This document shows positions 1 through 7,085 of a stretch of DNA of 64,000 nucleotides, one piece after another; the stretch's first letter is position 1; each line of letters opens with the position of its first letter. A program made the position numbers and the translations under genes. The stretch is from JBLWXV01 sp048267245 (lineage in GTDB: Bacteria; Bdellovibrionota; Bacteriovoracia; Bacteriovoracales; Bacteriovoracaceae). The notes beneath the pieces are model-generated. The model searched no databases and was not told where the DNA came from. It worked only from the letters and a program-made list of their open reading frames with translations. The stretch is from positions 1,984,001 to 2,048,000 of the forward strand of contig JBLWXV010000001.1 in assembly GCA_048267245.1 (NCBI GenBank), read 5' to 3'.

Positions 1-1
1 A

Positions 2-67
2 GACTTCGAAAACGACAATTTTGTGATTGATTTCGATGTTGACGACGGCATTCAAAGACAAGACTAA
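2..67 (+). CDS. C-terminal tail of a gene cut by the left edge
   Basis: An open frame enters from the left edge and stops at TAA (65-67). The 21 visible residues are very acidic, alternating Asp/Asn with Phe, Val and Ile, and end in RQD. Nothing in so short a tail identifies the protein. The call rests only on an open frame without a start inside the window and on the absence of a competing feature. It could be chance. Confidence 0.35.
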   Translation, partial: DFENDNFVIDFDVDDGIQRQD

Positions 68-200
68 GTCTTTATTTTCATTTCATTCTTCACATTCTTA
101 ACGATCTGTACCCCTTTTTTGGGGTAAGATCTGTTTCTGTACCCATTCTTGATTCGCTGTCATTATAGGGCAAGGTTCAACCCTCAATGCGGGAATGGAA

Positions 201-686
201 ATGAAGACACTTATGACTATACTACTTACTACATTATCTCTCGTCTCTTGTAAGGCAAGTAGTGTAAAGCATGCCACGATCCCATTTGAGGTGAGTGGAA
301 TGGTTTTTGATGAGTCTGCTTCTGAGTTACTTCTGCGTACGCCAGAGGGGGTTATGCGCTTTGGCGCTGATGGCAAGTTGATTGCGGGACCAAGGCCCGG
401 TCTTGAGGATCGCTTTGAAGAAGTGCGCGTCTCTCAAATGAAGGCGAGTGCTAAGAAATCACCGGCCTCCATTACAGAGCTCGCTCATACGCCTTTTGGG
501 GTTGTGAGCTATGATGAGGCCCAGAGAAATCTCTACCTCGTGAGTTTTGGAAGTTACCCAAGGCTTATTGTTTCTAATATCGAAAGACCAAGTGATGTCG
601 TCTATTCAAAGGTGAGTGGTAGGCTTTTCTTCTCAATTGCCAGTGATAAGTCCCTTGTCACTCTCTACTTGAGACCAGCTATTTAA
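201..686 (+). CDS. Small putative lipoprotein, function unknown
   Basis: A 161-residue protein with a lipoprotein signal peptide: a charged start, a hydrophobic stretch, then the lipobox LVSC with Cys at residue 17, so it is probably envelope-anchored. The body has short beta-like repeats (EVSGMVFDESASELLL, GVMRFGADGKLI, GVVSYDEAQRNLYLV) that look like blades of a partial beta-propeller. That is inference; I do not recognise a family. An in-frame ATG lies at 195, but GGGA sits at a good distance only for the ATG at 201. The stop codon overlaps the ribosome-binding site of the MocR gene downstream, so the two are probably cotranscribed. Confidence 0.75.
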   Translation: MKTLMTILLTTLSLVSCKASSVKHATIPFEVSGMVFDESASELLLRTPEGVMRFGADGKLIAGPRPGLEDRFEEVRVSQMKASAKKSPASITELAHTPFGVVSYDEAQRNLYLVSFGSYPRLIVSNIERPSDVVYSKVSGRLFFSIASDKSLVTLYLRPAI

Positions 687-695
687 GGAGTCGCT

Positions 696-2102
696 TTGAG
701 TGCTCACTTTCTCTATCTAAAGCTAGCAAAAGATATTGAGAAGCAAATTCACGCTGGAAAGCTTCCTCCAGGGGATAGGCTTCCCTCGATTCGTGAGATG
801 GCCACCAGTGTCGGTTCTTCGGTCAATACAGTTGTAATGGCGTATAATTTTTTAATTGATAAGGGACTTATTTATTCCAAAGAGAAGTACGGCTTCTTTG
901 TCTCCACTGACTCTCGGGTTAAACTTCCTCACTTTGCTGGAGGTCAAAAGAGAGTCATCGATCTCAAAGTTGTGGATGAAGTACAGTGGACCTTAGATTC
1001 ACTGGCCACACCTGGAATCATAAACCTCTCAGCTGCGGTACCTGATCCAGCGCTTCTTCCAACCAAAGCAATTGCCAGGTTCGTTAAAAAGCATGCTCAT
1101 CAGATTGATTCCTATGCTCACCCTCAAGGGGCAAGACCTCTTCGAGAGGCACTCTCTAAGAGGCTCTCTTCACTCTGGCCTGTTACTTCTATCGGTGCAG
1201 ATGACATTGTGATCACAAATGGCGCTCTAGAAGCGATCTACATAACTCTTAAGACTTTGCTCTCTCCAGGTGATGTTATCGCCATTGAAAATCCCACTTA
1301 CTACATGTACTTCAAAATTATCAAGTCACTTGGACTAGAAGTGGTGCAAGTTGATTCACATCCAGAGACTGGACTTTGTCCTGATGCTCTTGAGCGTGCC
1401 TTAGCTAGATCAAAGATTAAACTACTTTTATGCCAGCCAAATTTTTCAAACCCAACCGGCGCCCTTATGTCAGATGAGACTAGGCTGCGCATTTGCGAGC
1501 TAGCAAAAAAGTTTAACTTCACATTAGTTCAAGATGATATTAATGGCGCCCTCGCTTATGACGGAAGAAAGCATAAGGCCTTCTTTGATCAGGCCCCAGG
1601 TGTCGATGTGATCTATATTTCAAGCTTCTCTAAAACCTTTTCTCCTGGTGTTAGACTTGGGTATCTAGTTGGTCCTAACCACACTGAAAAGTTTAAGCAA
1701 ACGAAGTCCCTTCTCACTGTCGCGGCCGAACTTCCGTTTCAACTGGCGATGGCAGACTACTTAAACAAAGGATCTCCAGATAGATTTCTTGCCAAGATTC
1801 GGCCAGTGCTAGCAGCAAGGTTTTTGGACTATAAGCAATTTATTGCCAATCACTTTCCAACAGGCACCGCCCATACGTGTCCGCAGGGTGGCTTTGTGAG
1901 TTGGTTGGAGTTGCCACCTCAGTATGATTCTCGCAAGATTTTCAAACGCGCACTTGAGGAGAATATTAGTATTTCTCCGGGCACGATTTTCTCGGCCGAT
2001 CAGAGTTTTACAAATTTTATTCGACTGAATTTTGCGTTTGCTCTAGAGGGAAAGCATCTACAGGCCATGAAGATTCTTGCAGATCTTTTAAAAACGCCCT
2101 AG
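696..2102 (+). CDS. MocR-type (GntR/aminotransferase fusion) transcriptional regulator
   Basis: The first ~75 residues form a GntR winged helix (KLPPGDRLPSIREMA, then a recognition helix around SVNTVVMAYNFL). Residues ~100-465 are a fold-type I aminotransferase domain. The PLP-binding lysine is K313 in SSFSKTFSPGVRLGY, and the substrate-side motif QPNFSNPTGALMS is intact. Length (468 aa) matches MocR/PdxR regulators, in which PLP or an amino-acid aldimine acts as the effector. The start is TTG, with AAGGAG five bases upstream. No pdxST, gabT or other usual MocR target is adjacent, so the regulated genes cannot be named. It converges on the methyltransferase gene with a 4-base overlap. Confidence 0.9.
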   Translation: MSAHFLYLKLAKDIEKQIHAGKLPPGDRLPSIREMATSVGSSVNTVVMAYNFLIDKGLIYSKEKYGFFVSTDSRVKLPHFAGGQKRVIDLKVVDEVQWTLDSLATPGIINLSAAVPDPALLPTKAIARFVKKHAHQIDSYAHPQGARPLREALSKRLSSLWPVTSIGADDIVITNGALEAIYITLKTLLSPGDVIAIENPTYYMYFKIIKSLGLEVVQVDSHPETGLCPDALERALARSKIKLLLCQPNFSNPTGALMSDETRLRICELAKKFNFTLVQDDINGALAYDGRKHKAFFDQAPGVDVIYISSFSKTFSPGVRLGYLVGPNHTEKFKQTKSLLTVAAELPFQLAMADYLNKGSPDRFLAKIRPVLAARFLDYKQFIANHFPTGTAHTCPQGGFVSWLELPPQYDSRKIFKRALEENISISPGTIFSADQSFTNFIRLNFAFALEGKHLQAMKILADLLKTP

Positions 2103-2878
2103 CTTTCTTCTTTGGCCGTTTCGTGAAGTCGCCTGTGAGTGAGTTCGCTCCACTTGTCATCAATCTCAATGGCCGAAAATGATCTTCCAAGCTTTAGACA
2201 CGCCTCTGCAGTCGATCCAGAACCACTAAAGGGATCGAGGATGCGGTCGCCTGGTTTTGAATAATTTCTAATGAGAGGTTCAATCACTTTAAAGATCTTG
2301 TGATTGGGATGGTTCTCCCACTTCTCAGTACTATTATTTTCATCATAGTAGCTCACAATACTTGTTGCGAGATAGGGATCATCAGGAGCGGGGGTAGGCT
2401 TTGTTTGCTTAGAGAAAATAAGTGCTACTTCGTAAAAGCGGGCATTGATTTCATTACCTGAATTTACTTTCTGTGTAAGCTTGCACCACTTGAATTCTCC
2501 CCAAAAATTCTCATAGCCAAGTTCCCTTGCGACTCTTTGAATCGGTGCACGACCAAGAAAGTTGGTCCAAATGATAAGCGGCGCCGACTCCTCCAGACAC
2601 TCAGTGGCCTTTTCTAGCCACTCTCTCGTGAATCTCGTATAGGACTTGATATCCTCGAAGCGTGTCACGTTAACGTGGTTGATCTTGGCCGCTTTCTGAT
2701 CTCTGAGTTGCCCAGTCTTCTTATTTCTTCTGACCAGTAGGCAATAGGGGGGATCGGCCAAGAGCAGCTGCGCCTTTCCTTGTGGGAGCACGCGCTCATA
2801 GCTCTCAGAGAGAGTAGAGTCGCCTTGCGTGTGGTAGCAGGGCCCCTGTGGAGTTTCGAGGCTTAAGAATAGATTCAT
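2099..2878 (-). CDS. Orphan amino-group DNA methyltransferase (N6-A or N4-C)
   Basis: Contains both hallmarks of amino-DNA methyltransferases: DPPY at residues 42-45 (catalytic motif IV) and, near the C terminus, DPFSGSGSTAEACLKLG (SAM-binding motif I) followed by FSAIEID. Motif IV precedes motif I, the order of the beta class, as in type III Mod and many type II enzymes. The central ~120 residues would carry target recognition. At 259 aa it is compact. No restriction endonuclease or other restriction subunit lies nearby, so it is probably a solitary regulatory or epigenetic methylase. The target sequence cannot be read from the protein. Confidence 0.85.
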   Translation of the reverse strand: MNLFLSLETPQGPCYHTQGDSTLSESYERVLPQGKAQLLLADPPYCLLVRRNKKTGQLRDQKAAKINHVNVTRFEDIKSYTRFTREWLEKATECLEESAPLIIWTNFLGRAPIQRVARELGYENFWGEFKWCKLTQKVNSGNEINARFYEVALIFSKQTKPTPAPDDPYLATSIVSYYDENNSTEKWENHPNHKIFKVIEPLIRNYSKPGDRILDPFSGSGSTAEACLKLGRSFSAIEIDDKWSELTHRRLHETAKEES

Positions 2879-3041
2879 AGGTCCTTATGACAGGCCATAA
2901 GCTGTGAGTCAACCCTCGGGGCCTAACTAAATTAAAAAGTTATTGATATTAGATGAAAATATTTTTTACTGAGAGTGGTCTCAATCTTCAATAAGTCTCA
3001 TTGTTTAATACTTGTCTTTTATTAAGGTTGTAAGAATCTCT

Positions 3042-3069
3042 TAAACGTCAGGATTTACTAAACCGATTA
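3042..3069 (+). promoter_or_regulatory. Possible sigma-28 (FliA)-type promoter
   Basis: TAAA (3042-3045) is followed after 16 bases by ACCGATTA (3062-3069). This resembles the enterobacterial FliA consensus TAAA-N15-GCCGATAA, with one extra base of spacing and two -10 mismatches. It lies directly upstream of a chemotaxis receptor, the class of gene sigma-28 usually controls. The transcript would start close to 3076, which favours the internal ATG at 3101 as the receptor start. Sequence match only. Confidence 0.4.
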
Positions 3070-3082
3070 TTAAGCATCAACT

Positions 3083-4657
3083 TTGCCAGTGAGTATTCCA
3101 ATGCTTTTTAAGAGTTTAAAGTCAAAGCTTATCGCTTTAGTCCTAGGTGGTTTTCTTCCCATTATTATGGGCTTGGTTTTCTACGTCTTTCCCACCATTG
3201 AGCACTTCTTTATGGAGCAGAAAAAATCTGAAATTCAATCTGCTGTGGAAGTTACGCTTGGAACGGTGAAAGCAATCTATGCCGAGGAAGTTGCGGGTCT
3301 CATTAGCCGTGAGGAGGCCATTGAGCAAGTACGAAGTCTCTTTGCAGGCACTCGCTATGCTGGTGAGGAATATTTCTTTGCCTACGATGCCAATGGATTT
3401 GCCGTTGCTCATGGACTTCAGCCAAAGCGCATTGGAAAGGATTTTTCAAAATCAACTGATGCTGCTGGAAAAAACTACGTCTCTATCTTTATGGAAAATG
3501 CAAAGAATGGAACATCGGCCTTTGTTGAGTATAAGCACGAGCGCAATAAAGAGGTGGGGCCTGAAGATAAAATCTCCTATATCATGCCTTTTAAAGAGTG
3601 GGGCTGGGTGATCGGGACTGGTGTGTACATGTCAAATATACAGGCACTCATTTTTAATCTGAAACTTAAAATTTATATCGGCCTTGCCATTGTTATTGGT
3701 CTTAGTGTCCTAGTGAGCATCCTCTTTTCTGTGAAGTTAAGTAAAGACCTCGCCCATATCAGTGATGAACTAGGTGATGAGGCGAGCGGACTAGCTCAAG
3801 TAGCGACCAGAATGTCTTCAATTAGCGAGTCTCTCTCTTCAAGCACAACTCAACAGGCTTCGGCGCTACAAGAAACTTCTAGTTCAGTCGAAGAGACAAC
3901 TGTGATGATTGAGAGGAACGCAAAGAACGCCCAGAGCTCTATTGAAATTTCAAAGAAGAGTCAAAATTCAGTACAAACTGGAAGGGAAGTACTGGGCAAG
4001 ATGATGGACTCTATTAACGACATCGCTAAGAGTAATGAAGAGATTGTTAAAGAAATCGATTTTAGTAATAAAGAGATTGCAAAAATTGTCTCTGTGATTA
4101 ATGAGATTGGCGAGAAGACAAAGGTAATTAATGACATTGTCTTTCAAACGAAGCTCCTCTCATTTAACGCCTCGGTAGAGGCCGCTAGAGCAGGAGAGCA
4201 CGGTAAAGGCTTTGCTGTGGTTGCTGAAGAAGTTGGCAATCTGGCCCAAATGAGTGGTCGCTCGGCAGATGAAATTTCGTCAATGCTTGAGGCCAGTATT
4301 GCTCAAGTCGAGCGCACGATTGATTCATCTAAAACGCGAATTGGTCAAATTATCGAACTTGGCGCAAAGAAAGTGCAAACGGGATCACAGGTGGCCGATC
4401 AGTGCTATAGTATTTTTAATGAAATCGTAAGTGATGTCTCACGCGTTTCAGAAATGATTGAAGAGATTTCAACCGCTAGTGGTGAGCAATCAAATGGTGT
4501 GCGAGAAATTAATCTCGCCATTACTGAACTCGATTCTGTGGCCCAGCAAAATAGTTCCATGTCACAAGATACAGCAAGTACGGCCGAGGAGCTTCAAGGT
4601 AAAGTGATTTCCCTCAAACGCATGACTGATGTATTAAGAAAGACTGTTAACGGATAG
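3083..4657 (+). CDS. Methyl-accepting chemotaxis protein with a Cache sensor
   Basis: Transmembrane receptor that would signal to CheA/CheW. A first membrane helix (~residues 17-36) is followed by a periplasmic single-Cache domain (EEYFFAYDANGFAVAHG; WVIGTGVYMSNI), a second helix (~195-217) and a long coiled-coil signalling domain. The conserved hairpin tip reads NDIVFQTKLLSFNASVEAAR, then GKGFAVVAEEVGNLAQMS. There is almost no HAMP domain between TM2 and the coiled coil, which is unusual. The frame opens with TTG at 3083, but GTG 3089 or ATG 3101 may be the true start and none has a clear ribosome-binding site. The gene overlaps the convergent Lnb-like gene by 11 bases. Confidence 0.93.
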   Translation: MPVSIPMLFKSLKSKLIALVLGGFLPIIMGLVFYVFPTIEHFFMEQKKSEIQSAVEVTLGTVKAIYAEEVAGLISREEAIEQVRSLFAGTRYAGEEYFFAYDANGFAVAHGLQPKRIGKDFSKSTDAAGKNYVSIFMENAKNGTSAFVEYKHERNKEVGPEDKISYIMPFKEWGWVIGTGVYMSNIQALIFNLKLKIYIGLAIVIGLSVLVSILFSVKLSKDLAHISDELGDEASGLAQVATRMSSISESLSSSTTQQASALQETSSSVEETTVMIERNAKNAQSSIEISKKSQNSVQTGREVLGKMMDSINDIAKSNEEIVKEIDFSNKEIAKIVSVINEIGEKTKVINDIVFQTKLLSFNASVEAARAGEHGKGFAVVAEEVGNLAQMSGRSADEISSMLEASIAQVERTIDSSKTRIGQIIELGAKKVQTGSQVADQCYSIFNEIVSDVSRVSEMIEEISTASGEQSNGVREINLAITELDSVAQQNSSMSQDTASTAEELQGKVISLKRMTDVLRKTVNG

Positions 4658-5732
4658 AACCAAGGGTTTGATGTTCTAGTTGATAGAACATTTTGAAAGG
4701 GGATTCTGAGAGCGGGTAGTGATAAATTCTCGGATTATCATCATCTTTGTTTCTTGGAATCTCCCTGTAGTTGGGATAGCGCTTTAATAATTTTCTTGAA
4801 GCCTTGATATATTCAGGACCTGCATGAGACGCCATTGTATTTTTCTTTTTCTCTGTACAACTAATCTCCTCACATAGTTCATAGACATCATTTGGTAATT
4901 TCCTATGTCCAGCAATTTCTTCAAAGCTCTTATTTGAGAGCGAGAGCCCACGCTCGCTACGTATTCTTCTAATCATGCGAGTCGTAAGTTTTAGGTTAAA
5001 GACCATGAGTTCAAGAATGTCGTGGTCTGAATACTTGTTTATGATTCTTTCAAACTCAACCTCACTAAAGGGCGTGCTGGTGGAATCGATTTCGATCTGG
5101 TGATTTTTTAGAACTTGAAGTTTAGATTTAAAGTGTAAAGGGGCCATCCACGTTGCCCCAGACTCGAATAGATTTCGTGTAAATGCGTTTGGTCTGAGTA
5201 CAGAGCTCTTTCTAAGAGGTACCCCTGACTCCTTGAGGAGATCGACAATTACACTGACACAATTATTTCCAAGTAGAGTATAGTTTCCAAGTTCTTCTGG
5301 TTGAATATTCCATCGTTCTATTTTTTGTAGTATTTCTCGTCGAATATTTTCGTTCGTAGGCACCACAACTCGAGACAAGTTTCTCGCCTGCCCAAGTTCG
5401 TAGCGATTCCAAACTTCACCTAGAGTGGTCGTCGTCATCGTTAATTGATGACCCCCTCTAATTGCGGAGATCGCCTCTGAAAATCTACCTTTCTGCTCGT
5501 CTTGCCTTACTTCGTAGCCAAAGCTTACAACGATATCATTACTCCACGAATCATCATTATCAATGAAGCGAATCATGCTGTGACCAAAGCGAGTATTTAA
5601 TGAACTCGCTGAATCTTCGGCCAGGAGTATTTCAATTCCTTTTGGTATCTCTGGGGGGAGAGCTTGCGCACTACAATTTATATGTGTGCTTAAGCTCAGG
5701 ATACCTAGGAAGATCGAGATCAGTCGCTTCAC
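4647..5732 (-). CDS. Secreted DUF4105 (Lnb N-terminal-like) protein
   Basis: 361 residues with an N-terminal signal sequence; THINC near residue 20 is only a poor lipobox, so export is likely but lipidation uncertain. Conserved DUF4105/Lnb features are visible: NTRFGHSMIRF with His51, and LLGNNCVSVIVDLL with Cys158. This His...Cys arrangement suggests a papain-like or NlpC-like hydrolase or acyltransferase; that is inference, and no substrate is known. The start is GTG with a weak ribosome-binding site. It follows the 151-aa exported protein with a 12-base gap, so the two are probably one transcript. Confidence 0.75.
   Translation of the reverse strand: MKRLISIFLGILSLSTHINCSAQALPPEIPKGIEILLAEDSASSLNTRFGHSMIRFIDNDDSWSNDIVVSFGYEVRQDEQKGRFSEAISAIRGGHQLTMTTTTLGEVWNRYELGQARNLSRVVVPTNENIRREILQKIERWNIQPEELGNYTLLGNNCVSVIVDLLKESGVPLRKSSVLRPNAFTRNLFESGATWMAPLHFKSKLQVLKNHQIEIDSTSTPFSEVEFERIINKYSDHDILELMVFNLKLTTRMIRRIRSERGLSLSNKSFEEIAGHRKLPNDVYELCEEISCTEKKKNTMASHAGPEYIKASRKLLKRYPNYREIPRNKDDDNPRIYHYPLSESPFKMFYQLEHQTLGSIR
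4671..4694 (+). terminator. AT-rich hairpin after the chemotaxis gene
   Basis: ATGTTCTA (4671-4678), loop GTTGA, TAGAACAT (4684-4691), then TTTT. This perfect 8-bp stem begins 14 bases past the receptor stop codon and lies inside the 3' coding end of the convergent gene. It is weak in GC and has a short T-run, so termination may be partial. Confidence 0.4.
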
Positions 5733-5744
5733 AGATGATCTCTA

Positions 5745-6200
5745 TTATAATTTTTCGATGGTGTAATCGATTAGATCTGGATAGGTCATGAAGTTGAGCT
5801 GTTTTGTTGGAAACATTGCCCCTTCACCACGACAGAGTCGACCCTGGTCTGCTTGGATGAGAATTTCGATTACTTGATTTGTATCGACTGGACCAACTTG
5901 GGCCTCAAGGTCTGAGATAAAATGCTCTAGGTGTGGTCCTGCTCCTGAGTAGGCCTCTTTGACAACTCTAAAGGCTTGGGCCTGTTTAATGGCCGCGTTT
6001 TGATTTGCACTTTCAACAGAAGATGCTGATAGACCAACGGGAAATGCAAAGACTGTGGCGAGCCCGTACATGAGCGCCTTCTTTGGAAGCACATCTTTGT
6101 GTCTTTGTAGCGCGGCTTCAAATTGATCACTGCACTCGGAGTGCGCGGCCGCTGATACGATCATAGAGATTAATAAGATGACTTTTGATACCTTTTTCAT
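5745..6200 (-). CDS. Exported protein of unknown function, paired with the DUF4105 gene
   Basis: 151 residues. A standard signal peptide ends near AHS-EC. A short hydrophobic patch (LATVFAFPVGLSAS, residues ~47-60) follows, then a helical region with two cysteines in the mature protein. No family is recognised. It is the first gene of a two-gene minus-strand unit with the DUF4105 protein, so a chaperone, partner or substrate role is possible, but that is only context. Confidence 0.7.
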   Translation of the reverse strand: MKKVSKVILLISMIVSAAAHSECSDQFEAALQRHKDVLPKKALMYGLATVFAFPVGLSASSVESANQNAAIKQAQAFRVVKEAYSGAGPHLEHFISDLEAQVGPVDTNQVIEILIQADQGRLCRGEGAMFPTKQLNFMTYPDLIDYTIEKL

Positions 6201-6400
6201 AGTTCCCCCAAACTAAATGTAGTGGTCAAATGACCTTGATCACGAAATTAACACATCCCTGGTCCATCCATGTTCTCAATATGGCAACTTTACTATGTGT
6301 CTAATAATTCGACGTTTTTGTAAGTCCTACCCACCACCCCTGTTTGCGCACGATGAGCAGCTAAGATCGCTTAAGATGGGTCATTCTCGATGGGGGAGAT

Positions 6401-6940
6401 ATGAAGATTAAGTTTATTTTATTTCTTAGTTTATATAGTGCAGAGGCACTGTCCTTTTCACTCTTTGGAAATCCAGCAATCGACTCGATTATTGGTAATC
6501 TTGGCAATGTACAATTTGGTCACTCACGTGGACAGATAAGCAGGCCCTCCACTTTAGATTCATGTCTCGATGCCATTGAAGTGGCAAGATCTGAGAGTGG
6601 ATCGCAGAGTGGTCTAGTGGCGGCCTATCTCACTCGAAAAATTACTGACAATATTTTTAGAATTTCGCAAAGTTCACACTCTTCACCAACTTCAAACTTT
6701 GGTGGCGGATTAAACGTGGGTCTTGATAAGTCCATCGTGCTTGAAGTGAATTCGTATAATCCTCGCTTTGCTCCACATCTAAAGTCTGGATGCATGGATC
6801 ACACAGAAATTCTTGGCAGTGAGATTTTAGAATTTAAAGGGCGAAATTGTTTAGGTGTTAATCTTGAGGTTGGTGCAAGTGCTACTTATCAAATGATCTA
6901 CTGTTCGGGCTCTTTTGAAGTTGTGAGTCTTTTTAACTGA
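6401..6940 (+). CDS. Secreted protein of unknown function
   Basis: 179 residues with a short hydrophobic signal peptide (FILFLSLYSAEALSFS). The body contains Ser/Gly-rich stretches (SSHSSPTSNFGGGLNVG) and four cysteines spaced as C...C...C...C, which could form two disulfides outside the cytoplasm. GGGGGAG about six bases before the ATG gives a strong ribosome-binding site. No domain is recognised. It stands alone between oppositely oriented genes and a kinase with no sign of an operon. Confidence 0.7.
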   Translation: MKIKFILFLSLYSAEALSFSLFGNPAIDSIIGNLGNVQFGHSRGQISRPSTLDSCLDAIEVARSESGSQSGLVAAYLTRKITDNIFRISQSSHSSPTSNFGGGLNVGLDKSIVLEVNSYNPRFAPHLKSGCMDHTEILGSEILEFKGRNCLGVNLEVGASATYQMIYCSGSFEVVSLFN

Positions 6941-7085
6941 TTAGAGATGTCGGTTTATCCTTAATATTTCGTTAGAGAGGCCCAACAATTCATTTTGAGA
7001 TTGAATCTCTAGTAGTCGGCTTTATACTGGAACTGAAACATTTGTTTAAGGTGATAGTATTACGGCAAATCTCAAGCTAGCTTCA

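Noticed and set aside
98..376. Minus-strand frame opposite the first lipoprotein gene
   Set aside because: It runs against a gene with a clear signal peptide and lipobox, with no domain or ribosome-binding site of its own.
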